A stretch of 64,000 nt of DNA from Stromatinia cepivora. Lineage: Eukaryota; Ascomycota; Leotiomycetes; Helotiales; Sclerotiniaceae. The stretch lies in the NCBI GenBank assembly GCA_014898415.1, contig RCTD01000030.1, positions 186,001-250,000 on the forward strand. The letters run 5' to 3'. The translations under genes and the position numbers were made by a program. The notes beneath the pieces are model-generated. The model saw nothing but the letters and a program-made list of their open reading frames with translations, had not been told where the DNA came from and searched no databases. Numbering within the stretch: position 1 is the stretch's first letter; each line of letters begins with the position of its first letter. This document shows positions 33,017 to 45,327 of the stretch, in pieces.

Positions 33017-34173
33017 ATGGCGGACTTGGATGCAATTGGACCAAATTTAGAGTGGGTTATCATTTCTTTGCAAAACTCTAATATTGAAAGCGTTGTTATC
33101 ATCAACTCTCGTGAACTTAATGCAGCTACAGGTACTTGAAATTCTTGTTTCCTGACGGCTTATCTCAAAATTTTGCTCATTGAGTTTGTAATATTTGTGA
33201 CGACATTGTACTTGGTTTTTGTTTTGATTGATTTTATCGTATTTATGAGAGTTCTCAATATATGTGGCGCATCAAAGCCATTCATTTTGTTTAAGTCACT
33301 TCAACATTTAGTAATATTAGAAGGGCATAGCCTTACAAGACTTCAGTTGGACTATATTGCAGAATATTGGAGACCCTACAAAATATCCAATATTCAAAAT
33401 TGTTTGATGTCAGTAATCTTAACCCGTTACTAACGAGGGTTTCACATAGGACCGCTGGAGGAGAAACTGTCGACGTATACATCGGAAAGTGGGATACACC
33501 ATTCGAAATTGACAAAACAGTTTTGTTGGACAAAGTTCCCTTCTTCAGGAGAGTTTTCAGGCGTTTCGGTCCATACGTCGTGGTGAGGCAGGCCAGATAC
33601 CGAAAGGGTGACCCCGAAAGTTTCTCAATACTTTTGAACTGGCTTTGCACCGATGAACTACCAGTCTTGACTGCCAAGTTTGATAAGGGGGATAAAGAAG
33701 TTACATACTCTGGTTATCAACCCGATAAGCTATACTATCTAGTTGCAAAGTTCGAACTTTTCAATCTAGCAAACCACATCATGGATTGTCTTATTCCATG
33801 CCATCGGGATCTTGGTGCTGGGTTCTCCAAAGACCAGATAATGTCTGTGTATAAGCAAGACGTTAATGACGGCATCCATTTTTATGGACTTCGAAAATTT
33901 GTCTCTATGTGGCTGCACTACGAGTGGTCCAATCCGCGGTGCTTGCACAGGCTGACGACAAATGCCGAGTACGAGTCTCTTCGACAAGTACCCGCAATTC
34001 TCCATGATTTAGGATACCTTGAGAGTGGTCACGAGAGAACATGTCCATGGCACCTATTGACTTGCAGCTTGCATAAGCATGATAGTAACAATCTATGTGC
34101 GGGACAGAAGTATACGTTCGAAACTGTAGAGCCCAGTTATTGCGAGACTTCAGTATATACACTACTGAAATAA
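33017..34173 (+). CDS. BTB/POZ domain protein D (5' end uncertain)
   Basis: The main exon is open from 33331 to the TAA at 34173. It encodes ...RTAGGETVDVYIGKWDTPF, VLLDKVPFFRRVFRRFG and FSILLNWLCTDELPVL, a BTB domain, followed by the helical half and the shared motif CSLHKHDSNNLC near the C-terminus. There is no ATG at the start of this frame. A possible first exon is 33017..33131 (MADLDAIGPNLEW...), joined at an acceptor at 33347 in matching phase, but the donor GTACTT is weak and this exon lacks the M-x-x-K-R leader of its sister genes. If correct, the protein is about 314 residues. The BTB hydrophobic core and the Cys/His motif are both intact, and no frameshift is seen downstream. It is the most diverged member of the array. 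Confidence 0.68.
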
Positions 34174-34685
34174 GTTAAGCGGGGAAAATGGTATGGCTAT
34201 ATAACCAACCACTGTGGAGGAAAGGCCTTCAAAAAAAAAGCTGGAACTTATGAGACTGGCTGCTGGATTGTCAATGCATCTGAAGTCAGCAGCTCCTTGT
34301 ATTTTTAGGACGGCGTAGTGGCGGCATAGCTTGGTTGGAGTTATCATGGGTCTAAATGGGGTTTACGGTGCTATTTTTGTACATCTATGGTGTTTAGTGG
34401 TGTTGCTGAGAGGGTTGGGAAGTGAGTATTTTTTAATTTGGGAAGCCGCAACTAGATGGTTCCGACTGGCACGAGCACAGATATATCATAAATAAACCTT
34501 CAATTTATGTATCTAATCAAAACTGCAAAGAAAACAAAGGAAAGAAATCGTTTCTGGGAGCAAGAATATGGATTAAAAAAACACACACTGAGCCCAAGAC
34601 AGCACACACTTTTCAATTCCAACACTATCCATCCTACTCCGCCTTCTCCCTAACAAAAACCTAACATTCTTGGAAATGAAGAAAA
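34174..34685. other. Convergent intergenic region
   Basis: 3' ends of BTB gene D (+) and the mucin-like gene (-). No further coding or repeat signal; an A-rich run at about 34231 is unremarkable. Confidence 0.5.
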
Positions 34686-36430
34686 TCAAAGTTCACGAGA
34701 AGTAGGAACAACACGACTAAACAAACACATACTAGCCTCACAAGGTTCGGAAAGAGTCTCCACTGGCGCCGCAGTAGCCGTACTATTAGTCGATTCTGCT
34801 TCACCAATTGTCGAAGATTGAGCGGTGACAGATCCGATAAAAGTTGATGATAAAAGCAAACTGCTCATAGCGGCTGAAAATTTCGAAGATGTAGATTTGG
34901 AGATTGAATAGATACTAGTTGCTGGAATGACGATTGAGGAGACGGCCACGGCGATTGAGGATGAGGATTCTTCGGAGAGACGGGAGGAGAGAATGCTGGT
35001 TGTGGCTGGGATAATGAGGGTTGGAAGGAGTTCGGAGAGGAAGGAAGAGCTAGAGAATAAGAAGGATTGGGAGGAAGATAGTGAGGTACTATCGAAAGTC
35101 TGAACTGGATTCGAGCCAGAAGGTACATATGAAGGAATGAATGAGGAGGATGTGGCAGTGTCCAAGGAGTTTGTGGAAGGCGAACTCAATCCCAGTTGGG
35201 TCGATAAAGAGGTTGATAGAGAGGTTGATAGAGAGGTTGATAGAGAGGTTGATAGAGAGGTTGATAGAGAGGTTGATAGAGAGGAACTCGTAGATAATGT
35301 CAAAGAGGATGAGGAACTGGAACCAGATGATGAAGAACTCGAACCAAATAATGAAGATTGCGATTGTGATAGTGATGGCGAAACCCCAACCGAAGATATG
35401 GATGACGAGAGAGGTACCGTCGACGTTCTGGAAGAAACCGATGGGCTTTGGTTCACAATGATTGAAGAACTTGAAGTTACGGTCGATGAAGAAATTGATG
35501 GTGGTATTGAAATACTGGACGAGGACGACGTGGAAGATGAAATGGTCGAAACAGAGCTAGAAGATGATGTGCCCGTCGATGAAATACTTCCTGAGACAGT
35601 TGACCTAGTAGAAGATGGCGTTTGAGATACTGAATTAGAATTAGAAGATACACGTGTCGAAGTCGAGGTAGAAACCGATGTAGTGGTTGTTAAGGAACGA
35701 CCGATGAGTGATGACTGAGAAGTAGAGATACTTGAACTTGAACTCGTACTTTGCGTAACAATAATAGAGGTAACAGTACTGGAGTAACAACCTCCCAGTG
35801 TTACAGTACTGGCAGTGGTATACATTGCAGGAAGAGCCGTCGCACAGATACCAACTCTGTCGGCATTAGAGCTGCGGTATACGCCAATCGTTCCATTACC
35901 ACAGCAGAGATTGCTGGTAAAGGCACCGATCGTGACACGATATTGGTTCCATGATCTATCTGCGCATGCACCAAGCTGATCATAGCAATCCGTACCTTGA
36001 TTATGTTAGCTCCGAGAAATGGAAAGTCAGAGGGAGTATGTTTACCATTGCAACAATAAGGCGCAGATCCTGTTCTTGTTGTTATGCAAGTTTGGCCAGA
36101 GGGACAATAGTATCCAGTAGTCCCTAGGCATACGGATTCTCCTGCAAGTTTTGCTACTCCACCCAGGAGACCGGATAGAGGAGAGTAGAGAGCATATCCT
36201 ATACCGACTCCGGCTGTACCTGTACATCCGGAACCACATCCACCTGGAGCATCAGTGCCAGTAAGACAATCGCAAGCATTTGCGACGGCACCGGAACCTC
36301 CTAGCGGAGCACAAACACCACTGGCGAGTCCGTTAAGTGAAGGGGAGCCCACAGTCCTGAGTAACGGACACTGCACAGGTGCTAGGGCTGCCACGGCAAG
36401 ATAACAAGCATTTACAGGACAGCACGCCAT
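34686..36430 (-). CDS. Cys-rich head plus mucin-like Ser/Thr-rich protein
   Basis: Model complement(join(34686..35995, 36046..36430)), 564 residues, one 50-nt intron joining ...PYCCNGTDCYDQLGAC. Residues 1-190 hold about twenty cysteines in motifs such as MACCPVNAC, CDCL, CGSGC, YYCPSGQTC, PYCCNG and NLCCGNG, common in fungal surface proteins. Residues about 190-540 are nearly all Ser/Thr with short Ile/Val/Pro islands. They include a perfect LSTS tetrapeptide repeat (six units) encoded by a 12-bp minisatellite. The end has a mildly hydrophobic stretch but no canonical GPI tail, and no N-terminal signal peptide is obvious. A heavily O-glycosylated wall or surface protein is inferred from composition. 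Neighbours give no pathway hint. Confidence 0.7.
35209..35283. repeat. 12-bp coding minisatellite (GAGGTTGATAGA)n
   Basis: Six near-perfect copies in tandem inside the mucin-like gene. On the coding (minus) strand each unit gives L-S-T-S, so copy changes keep the frame and vary the stalk length. Confidence 0.9.
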
Positions 36431-37843
36431 CTTGAATGTTACTCAGTATCGATCAATGGTGAGGGTTACTTTTTGCTAAAAAGTGGTGAGGAAACGGCAG
36501 ATGTCAGAGGTTTTACAAAGTTCCACAATCAAGGAATGCTGGGCGTTGACGCGAGTAATGCGGGTGGAAATACTTCTGCGATTAAACGAGATATGACGCA
36601 GCTTCTCGAGGAATGGTATTTGTGCAGATCATAATCATCAGTGACAAAAATTCAGGCGATCGTGGAATAGTTCTGCTGCTGCTACTGCTTGGCAACATAC
36701 TTGCCAACTCGATACCTCGAGGGGGGATATGGAAATAAGTAAGGAAATATTATCAGCATCCATACGGATTGCAATTTTCATGTGTGACAGAATGGGAGAA
36801 TGGTGTGAGCTCCTGCAGAGATATCAGAGATGCCGACCTGGAGCTTTGTGTGTGCCAGATGAACGAGGTATCTATCTCGTCCACCAAAGTTCCACTGTTG
36901 AGTCGAAAGTGTATCGAGTCTCAATCACTTGAAAGGCAGTGGAAAGAATTTCACATGATGGTGGTGTTGGCACTCCTCAGAGAATGCACCTGCCGACGAT
37001 GTAAGGGATAACCTTACATCTGCCAGACCGCCGAACAATTCCTTTCACGTCTAAACTTAGACATCAGAAATTCATAATCATCTTCCAGATAACAAACCTC
37101 CTGACAGGTAGAGCTTTCTACTAATCTGTATTCGAAAAGTGTCTGCCAGGTATTCGTATTCAAAATTGAGGTGGTTTGCACATTTCCGGAAATCCGCGGG
37201 GTAGTAAGATATATACTAATTAAGGAATAATGATTGGGTCCAATAGTTGGAGTGGGGTCGCTGGGATAATGAAAGGGGCGCGACGTCGGAGGTCGCTGCC
37301 TTGTCCTGCGGAAAACAATTCAATGGTTGATGTTCTGAGGTTGAATGAATTGAAGAGTTGTAATTGACCAAGGGTACCACTGCCCTACTTAGTAGATGAA
37401 GGGGCTCGCTTCGATATGATTTGTGAATAGACGTTGATGTTTTAGGTGTCATAGATTATATGAATATCAACTTGTAAGCGGCAGCCTAACTGACCATTTC
37501 AAGATTAGTCTTCCCCCATGGAGGGGCAATATGAAATTTCTTATCGATGGCGTTATTTCACGATAACAGCTGCACAAAAAATAACCATAATAGATTCAAA
37601 CACCGAAGAGAACAAGGCAATTGGGACGGAGTTGGTAAGGAGATATTTTATTTTAGTTTCATTCATTACAGTTGAATATTATATCTTTGGCTTTGGATTC
37701 ATATGTATTCATCTCTCTCTTCAGTTTCATACTTCATTCCTTTGATCATATCTATCTGATAAGATTATTCCCTTTGGTCTTCCGTTACTTATCCATCACA
37801 TCACCCACTGTGACAATACCAGAGGGAGTTTGCCATATTCATT
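36431..37843. other. Divergent intergenic region
   Basis: 1.4 kb between the mucin-like gene (-) and MET1 (+). Pyrimidine-rich leader near 37700-37830. Short ORFs on both strands have no recognisable features. Confidence 0.5.
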
Positions 37844-39652
37844 ATGACTCCAATATCTCTCCTTACAGCTATTGATTCAACTTCTCATATTCACCTTGTA
37901 GTTGGATCCAATCCATTAGCAGGAGCAAGGTGTACCAAATCCATTGAAGTAGGAGCAAAACCAATTCTCATTGCGCCTGAATCTTCCCAATTGCATTATA
38001 CCTTACAAAAACGAATTGAAAATGGGGAAGTACAATGGTTGAAGAAATCATTCGAAGATGGAGATGTTATGACCTTGGGAAGAGAAGAAATTGGAAGAGT
38101 AGTCGATGCGGTGTTTGTTACCTCTGGGCCGCGAGATCCCTTGAGTATGTATAGTTTCTTTGCATGAGAGGTTGCAAAGCTAACATGTTCAGGCTCGCAT
38201 ATCTCACAACTTTGCAAACGAAATCGCATACCAGTAAATGTAGCAGATGCATCAAATCTCTGTACATTTTCCCTCCTCTCAACACATACCGACGGGCCAC
38301 TTCAAATTGGCGTAACAACCAATGGCAAAGGTTGCAAACTCTCCTCTCGAATCCGTCGCGAAATCGCCTCCTCGCTTCCTACGAATTTAGGGGAGTCATG
38401 TCTACGACTCGGTACGATTCGCAGACGTATACAAGAAGAAGATCATTTGGCACATCTCACTGCAGCCGGGGACCTGGATAATGAAGAAGAAATAGATCAA
38501 AGTGCTACTTTCAATACACTCATTACGGAAGCAGACCTTGATGCTGCGAAGAATAGGCGCATGAGATGGCTTTCCCAAATCTGTGAATATTGGCCTCTTC
38601 GTCGACTCGCCTCGATCACCGAGTCAGACGTCGAGAGCGTACTCAAATCCTATGCCACCAATCCATCAACTTCCAGCCCTCTCGATACATCGATCCTCGA
38701 TTCCCGCGTGTCCAAACTCCCACAAATAATCCTAGCCGGTTCAGGACCAGGACACCCTGACCTTCTCACGCGCGCAACTCACAAAGCAATCCTGTCTGCC
38801 GACATAATCCTCGCCGACAAACTCGTTCCCTCCGGCGTTCTCGACTTAATCCCCCGTCGAACACCCATCCACATCGCACGTAAATTTCCCGGGAACGCCG
38901 AACTAGCCCAACAAGAATTGCTATCCCTAGGGCTAGCTGGTCTCCAAGCCGGCAAGACTGTTTTGCGTTTAAAACAAGGCGATCCATATATATATGGACG
39001 AGGAGGAGAGGAATTTGAGTTTTTCCGAAAGGAAGGGTATGGGGATCGAGTTGTTGTACTTCCTGGTATTACGAGTGCATTGAGTGCGCCTTTGTTTGCG
39101 GGGATACCGGCGACACAGAGGGCGGTTAGTGATCAAGTACTTATATGTACTGGAACCGGACGAAAGGGGAAACCTACTGTGCCGCCTCAATATTTGGCGA
39201 CGCAAACTGTGGTGTTTTTAATGGCACTCCATAGGATTAAGGGATTAGTAGCTGATCTCACCACTCACGATTCCGAAGACGCAAAGATAGTCGATGAGAA
39301 TGGCGATGTTGATCAGAGCAGGAAATTATGGCCGCTAAGCACTCCATGTGCAGTAATAGAACGAGCATCATGTCCAGATCAAAGGGTCGTAAGAACATCT
39401 TTAGAATGGGTCGTGGATGCTATCGAAGAAGTAGGGAGTAGACCACCCGGACTATTGGTACTGGGCGCTGCGTGCGAGGCTTTATTTAATCAAAATTCTA
39501 GGAAAGAGGGGAGGAAATGGGTTATTGAGGAGGGATTTAAGGGGTTGGATGATTTGGGGTTGGGGGAGGTGGGATTGGGGGCTTGTGGTGATGAGGGGGT
39601 GCGGCCGGACGTAGTGAGGGGGGATAGTTTTGGGAGGGAATTGAAGGTTTAG
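37844..39652 (+). CDS. MET1: Uroporphyrinogen-III C-methyltransferase / siroheme synthase (Met1-type)
   Basis: Model join(37844..38144, 38193..39652), 586 residues, one 48-nt intron (donor GTATGT). Residues 1-190 form a Met8/CysG-N-like NAD(P)-binding region (HLVVGSNPLAGARC, VFVTSGPRDPL, IPVNVADASNLC). A tetrapyrrole methylase (SUMT) domain follows at about 300-560: ILAGSGPGHPDLLT (SAM loop), ADKLVPSGVLDLIP, RLKQGDPYIYGRGGEE, LPGITSALSAP, AGIPATQRAVSDQV and PCAVIERASCPDQRVV. It converts uroporphyrinogen III to precorrin-2 using SAM, feeding siroheme for sulphite and nitrite reductases (cytosol). A two-domain layout is usual for fungal orthologs. The C-terminal ~60 residues are Gly-rich and poorly conserved. 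No defects seen. Confidence 0.92.
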
Positions 39653-40295
39653 ATTTTACGGGAGAAGGAAAGAAATATGATACCATTAGGTTCAGAGAGC
39701 GGATTTGAATTTATTTATACATCCATTAACTAAGTTTACACGTTTTCTTCAGTGAAGCTAAGCCTGGGAAGGCTATCATCATCATGCATTTAACCTTCAC
39801 TATGTTCCCTGGAAACGGATTTATACACAGCTAATGCCCCATCGAGAGTTTGATCAGGCCCCGGCGGTAAGAATATGCTACATGCGTTTCTAAGCACAGC
39901 ACCGAGGTACATTCTCATCGCATAATTCGCAATACATGTAGCAAACGTCAGATCATCATAACCCACTTGGCGTTTTCAGCTATTTCTTTCCCGTACACCA
40001 ACTTCCTTCGCCATTCACTTTCGCTCGCTCTAGAATGCGACATCTGATGAATGACAAAGCTCGAACCGAGTTGCAGCGACGAAGCTGAATCGACTTTGAC
40101 TTTGCGGGTTTTGAATGTCGGTATAGGGTGGACGATCGAATGAATGGATGAAATTCGAAATGACATGCCTCTCCTTAGAACAACGTGTGTCCGATTGGGG
40201 GGAAGGGTTGCATAGTAGCGTTCGAAAGGCTTGACACTCATGGAAACTGGTCGTCAATATCCATTGCTGCGCCTGCTTGACTAGATTCCTGAAAA
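39653..40295. other. Convergent intergenic region with an open minus-strand segment
   Basis: 3' sides of MET1 (+) and SPC19 (-). On the minus strand, about 39985 down to the stop at 39790 is open and reads protein-like (GYDDLTFATCIANYAMRMY, then ACSIFLPPGPDQTLDGALA). It lacks its own ATG in that frame; an adjoining frame opens at ATG 40241. It may be an unmodelled small gene with an intron or frameshift, or part of the SPC19 3' region. I cannot assign it. Confidence 0.35.
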
Positions 40296-40977
40296 TCATT
40301 CATCAAAAGACGGCGGCGCAACACTCATCCTCAATTGTCTCTGTCTCTGCTGACTCTGCAACCCCAACCTCTCAACTGCATATCCCAATCTCTCTTTCTT
40401 CTGCCTCAACACCTTCAACCTCATCGCCTTTTCTTCATTTCCTCCCCCACTTCCACTTTTATTCAACCCCAATTCCCAACTCTTCTTCCGACTTAATTTC
40501 GAGGCTTTAGATGTTGGGTTTGAGGTGGAAGAAGTGGAAGATTCGAGACGGCCGGATAGTAGTTGGGAGCGAGCGATAAGTTGTTCTTCTTTTCTTTGGA
40601 GACGGGAGATCAGGGATTCGGAGCGGGAGAGGAGCGTTTCGATTGCGGGTTCGAGTTCTTCAGCTAGGGAACGTTGCGCGGCGTGGAGGGTTGTGGAGGG
40701 GGTAAGTTCGAAGTGCTGGGAAGTTTAGTTTAGTTCATGGTTATTTTGTGGGATTTGGGGTTGACTTTTTTGCAGATGTAGATGTAGATGCAGATTGATC
40801 TATAGTGGAAATAGGAAATGAGAGACATACTCTAGTAGTACTAAGAACAGATTTTAGACGTGGAAAGTCTGATATCCCGGAATCAAGTATGGAGATGCTG
40901 TTATCCAAGGTACTGAGAGAGGATCGGAGAGAAGCTACGGAGGAGGAAAGAAGTGCGGAGGGACTTTGTGTATTCAT
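40296..40977 (-). CDS. SPC19: DASH complex subunit Spc19
   Basis: Model complement(join(40296..40715, 40831..40977)), 188 residues, one 115-nt intron with a GTATGT donor. Exon 1 gives SLRSSLSTLDNSISILDSG and DFPRLKSVLSTTR, the conserved N-terminal block; exon 2 continues HFELTPSTTLHAAQ, then SLAEELEPAIETLL. A coiled-coil follows (SRLQRKEEQLIARSQLLSG). The conserved C-terminal stretch RQKKERLGYAVERLGLQ ends near SVAPPSFDE. Spc19 is one of ten subunits of the Dam1/DASH ring that couples kinetochores to spindle microtubules in the nucleus. Length is close to other fungal orthologs. Several + strand ORFs across it are antisense shadows. It is divergently arranged with the lipoyl synthase gene, sharing a 461-bp promoter region. 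Confidence 0.9.
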
Positions 40978-41438
40978 TTTCGTAGATGCTACGAGTGAAA
41001 TACTTTTGAAGTCAAATATCTGAGTGACGGAGTAGCTAGCGGAGGATCTGCTGAATTTGACTTGTTGTCAATTGAGGTGAAGACGCGATGGTTGCTGGGA
41101 CAGGGATATTTACTCCCATGTGAATTTTTTGGCGGGGTGAATGAATTCGAAGGGTCACCGGGAGATGTATGTCATTAGGTACCGGCAACTACTTACGTGT
41201 GGAAAGTTGCAACTTTCTTTCGATGTACGGGAAAGTGAACCCATTAAAGATATAGAGGCAACTGTTCTCTGTTTAGTGGCTACTTGCTTGAACTTCGAAT
41301 TCCAAATTCCAATAACTCATGACCGCATATTAACGGTCTAGGATTTTACGTAAGCCATTTTTGCGTGCATCCTTATCAGAAAATAATCTCAACAATCACA
41401 ACAAGTGATTATCAGCACATTAAGCCAGGATATTCAAG
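40978..41438. promoter_or_regulatory. Shared promoter region, SPC19 (-) and lipoyl synthase (+)
   Basis: 461 bp between two divergent start codons; both genes must take their 5' control from here. No specific factor site is claimed. Confidence 0.6.
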
Positions 41439-42724
41439 ATGGCATCAATAGTACCAAGATTCAGATGTCTCAATGCACCCCCGTTGCGACAGACATCGAG
41501 AAAAATCCTCGCAATTCCTACCGCAACCTCACGATCTTTCGCCACTGAAACAGATGCATCCAAGCCGGCACCCATCGCGAAACGACGTCCTACATATTTC
41601 AAAGACAAGATCAATGCCGTTCCCTCGTTTTCAGAGTTTGTCGGCTCGCCAGATAAAGCTCTAACACCCGAAGATGCACTCGAATTGCGTACTGCGATGG
41701 TTGGTCCTCCTGGAAAGAAGAGGCAAATTACAAGATTACCCGAATGGTTAAAAACGCCAATTCCAGACAATTCGAACTACAAAAAGATTAAGAAGGATCT
41801 GCGAGGTTTAAATTTACATACTGTATGCGAAGAAGCAAGATGCCCAAACATCTCCGATTGCTGGGGCGGTAGTGATAAAAGTGCTGCGACTGCGACAATT
41901 ATGTTAATGGGAGATACTTGCACAAGAGGATGTCGATTCTGTAGTGTTAAGACATCAAAAGCACCGCCCCCGTTGGATCCCCATGAACCGGAACATACAG
42001 CTGAGGCATTGTCTAGATGGGGCTTGGGATATGTTGTTTTGACATCTGTGGATAGAGATGATCTTGCAGATGGAGGGGCGAGACATTTTGCAGAGACAAT
42101 TATGAAGATTAAGCAGAAGAAATCTTCAATCTTGGTCGAGGCGTTGACGGGTGACTATGGGGGAGATTTGGAAATGGTGAAATTGGTTGCGGAAAGTGGT
42201 TTAGATGTTTATGCGCATAACATGGAGACTACTGAAGAACTTACACCATTTGTTCGAGATAGAAGGGCGAAATACCGACAGAGTTTGAAGGTTCTGGATG
42301 CGGCGAAGAAAGCTAAACCTTCATTAATTACAAAGACAAGTATTATGCTTGGATTGGGAGAAACGGAAGAAGCCTTATGGCAAGCATTGAGAGGTATGAC
42401 ATGATCTCCCGGCTTTTATTTCGTTCAATCATTAACAACTTACCTTCAGATCTTCGAGAAGTCAATGTTGATGTCGTTACTTTCGGTCAATACATGCGCC
42501 CTACCAAGCGTCACATGAAAGTAGAAGAATATGTTACACCCGAGGTTTTCGAGATCTGGCGTCAACGTGCATTAGATCTTGGATTCTTATATTGTGCCAG
42601 TGGACCTTTAGTGAGAAGTTCATACAAAGCTGGTGAGGCATTCATAGAGAATGTTCTTAAGAAGAGAAAGGGTGTAACTATATTATCTGACGAAGCTACT
42701 GGTATGGCTAAAGCAATTGTATAA
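41439..42724 (+). CDS. LIP5: Lipoyl synthase, mitochondrial (radical SAM)
   Basis: Model join(41439..42393, 42450..42724), 409 residues, one 56-nt intron. An Arg/Ser/Ala-rich N-terminus ([20 protein letters not shown]) serves as a mitochondrial targeting peptide. The auxiliary 4Fe-4S site C-x4-C-x5-C ([12 protein letters not shown]) and the radical SAM site C-x3-C-x2-C (CTRGCRFC) are both complete. Also visible are [38 protein letters not shown], and after the intron [13 protein letters not shown] and the C-terminal [10 protein letters not shown] with its conserved Ser. It inserts two sulphurs into protein-bound octanoyl groups to make lipoyl cofactor for pyruvate and 2-oxoglutarate dehydrogenases and glycine cleavage. 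All catalytic ligands are present. Confidence 0.96.
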
Positions 42725-45327
42725 CAATGTCTCAGTCTTACAATTAATACTTCAACGTATGATAAGATGAGAATGGCGTTTGGGATATATCATTGGCGGC
42801 GGGAAGGTATGGATGATAATCGCATCCGACTACCAAATCAGACATTTGTTATAAATTATAAATATTTTTTCAACCATTTTATTCTGCCTTTTGTAATTTC
42901 GCGTAGCTTGTGCAATTTCCTTGCGCTAGCGAGGAATCCCCACGATTAGGAATGAAGTCGCAGCAATTATGAAAGTAATAACACGACCCATTCTTAAAAT
43001 GAACATTCCTCTCCCAGTCTCGCACTCCTTTCACCAGCCTCTCGTTTCTACAGCCACAATATCCCAAAAATTCGCTAACCATAAAGGACTCTCATTCCCC
43101 CTTACCTCGCTTATCCCCCGTACCCTCACCAGCACCTCCTTCTCGCAGTTCTCCTCCAAATCTGCCTCACCAAGCAACCAATAATTTTCCCACCTCGCGA
43201 TGTATCGAAAATCCTCCAATAATGTCCTAAAACTCATAGCGTTCCCTATCCGATGCTATTTCTCCGAGTTAGGCCATTTTGATTATTCTTTTAATTTACA
43301 GTTTTGGTGTACAGCTGTGGCGGCGATGTTATGACGATGCTTGAGTAGGTGGATAATATTGGAATAGTGAAATGGTGTTTTTATGCTGCGAGGTGAGGTT
43401 GGAGACGAAGCCGAGATGAGTGTCGTGGTCATGCTAGTTTTAGTATTGGCTTTGGAAGGCAAAATCGGGGTGTAGTGGTGGATATGAGTGGGTTTGATGA
43501 TATTCTGACGGATTAGTGTAAGTCTTCCTCTTTAGAAATTATTTAGTTGTGAGAATGGATTGTTGATGGAAATTAGGTTGTAGAAACATGTATTGCGAAG
43601 ATTGGAGCGGGCGCAAAGATCACAGATGTTGCGCTGGGTTTTCTGCGTAAGGTGGTAAGGCTCTACGGCATGGGACATATGCTCTTGTCGGAATAGGTAG
43701 AAAAATTATCATTAGCACATACTCCTCCAGTTATTAGGTTTACAACCTAGCAATCGAAACAGTTTTCGGTCCAGACGTCGTTCTCGCAGGTGGCACGTTT
43801 TTTCGCACAAGTGGAACAACAAACCGGATGTATCTCGCACTATGAGGAGCTGCTGATTCTTTTGGAATTCTGGTATAGAACGTGCTATATGCAAAGATTT
43901 GCCGCTACCGCCTCACCGTGGAATCCGTTCATGCTTTTTTATCATACATTCTTCCACGTCAATGTTCTCGAATTCCCTTATTGAGAGAATTTACTGAATA
44001 GACATGCTTTGAAACCAAGTTGGGTAAACTATTCACTCAATATTATGCAGCCTTGCTATAGTAATGTAAACAGTCGGTACCCTCGCTTAAGATATAAATA
44101 TATCGAAGGAGGTTGATCGCTCCAACGCCAATACAAAACCAAGCACTGTCGCCGAGTCTTCAGGTTGTTTGCACATCAGCGGTATAAAAAATCCCAACAC
44201 CTTCAGAATTTGAATGGCTGTTTGCTCCTCTAACGCCTCCCATAGAGGTCACAACTTGCTTTGAAATGTTAGTATCCAGTCTCAGCACCACTCTTTAAAT
44301 GTTTATCCAACTCTTCACTATTTGTTTCCAACTACTTCTCCACTATTCTTTTGCCCTTTTTGCCATTTTTTGTTCTGCTCTCTAGCAAATGTGGCGAATG
44401 CTAATCGGCTCGGTAAATAAGCGAGTTCGCGTCAGCAGCATGCCTTTGCCTGCAACCACTGCATCAACTATTTGGCATCTTCATGTACTCTCACCTGATA
44501 GTGAATTATGGCACTATGTATCTAAATTACTAAATTCTCAGTTACGCGAAAACTTCATCCAAAACCTGCTCATTATTGAAATGAAGTCATTGATCGGAGC
44601 TTTGATGCTACTTTATTGTGGTTGAAGAGTGAAAATTAGGTCATTACATACGTATCCTTAGAGACGTTATGTGCATAGAAATAGAAAGATACTCGAGGCT
44701 TCTAGTTGTGTGTCCTTTAAACAAGATTTATTCCCACGATTATTACAAACAATGCCTAGACAACATAATGCCCGCTCCTCTTAGGTCTACAACATTCTAG
44801 TCATCTACAATCCTCTTAAACTTAAATATCACCACAGCGAAGCGTTTAAATAATGCTCAGATTTTTTCTGTAGTTGCCATTCCAAAGGGCAACACCGGGA
44901 ACAAGGAACCCTAGTTAGTCACTTCATTTACTACTATGTTAGCAAAGTTTAATATGTTCTACCACTTCCTATTCTGTTCTATATCAGTCTATTACCAGCC
45001 TCTGACTTCATCTTGAAAGAAGACTGCCCGACTTTGTCTAATAGTTGTCAATCTGATGGATTTGTAACATGCCATTAACATTGCAACGGCCTTTGCATTA
45101 GTATTAAAATGAATGGCACAGTTGGGATGCTTATCATCATCTAATTGACTTCCAAAGATATGAAATAACCTGCTATACAAGTAAACAACGCCCGTCGAAA
45201 AATAAAGTCACAGATGTGAATTTTCCAATCTATTCAAATCATCCCTTCGACGCACAGAAAATTGTCATCGTGGACACCATTACATAGGTTCCATTTCTAT
45301 CACGAAATTCCCCGACCAAATATAAAC
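42725..45327. other. Intergenic stretch of 2.6 kb
   Basis: A + strand ORF at 42969-43184 begins with ATG and looks like a Ser/Thr/Arg-rich presequence, but it ends after 71 residues without a supportable continuation. Elsewhere only random short ORFs. No RNA gene recognised. Confidence 0.4.

Noticed and set aside
35137..35625. 162-residue acidic + strand ORF (Glu/Asp/Val-rich with VDRE repeats)
   Set aside because: Antisense shadow of the Ser/Thr-rich mucin-like gene and its 12-bp minisatellite; composition follows directly from the coding strand.
40277..40728. Two + strand ORFs over 40.28-40.73 kb
   Set aside because: Antisense to SPC19 exon 2, which gives a continuous conserved protein in the minus strand.
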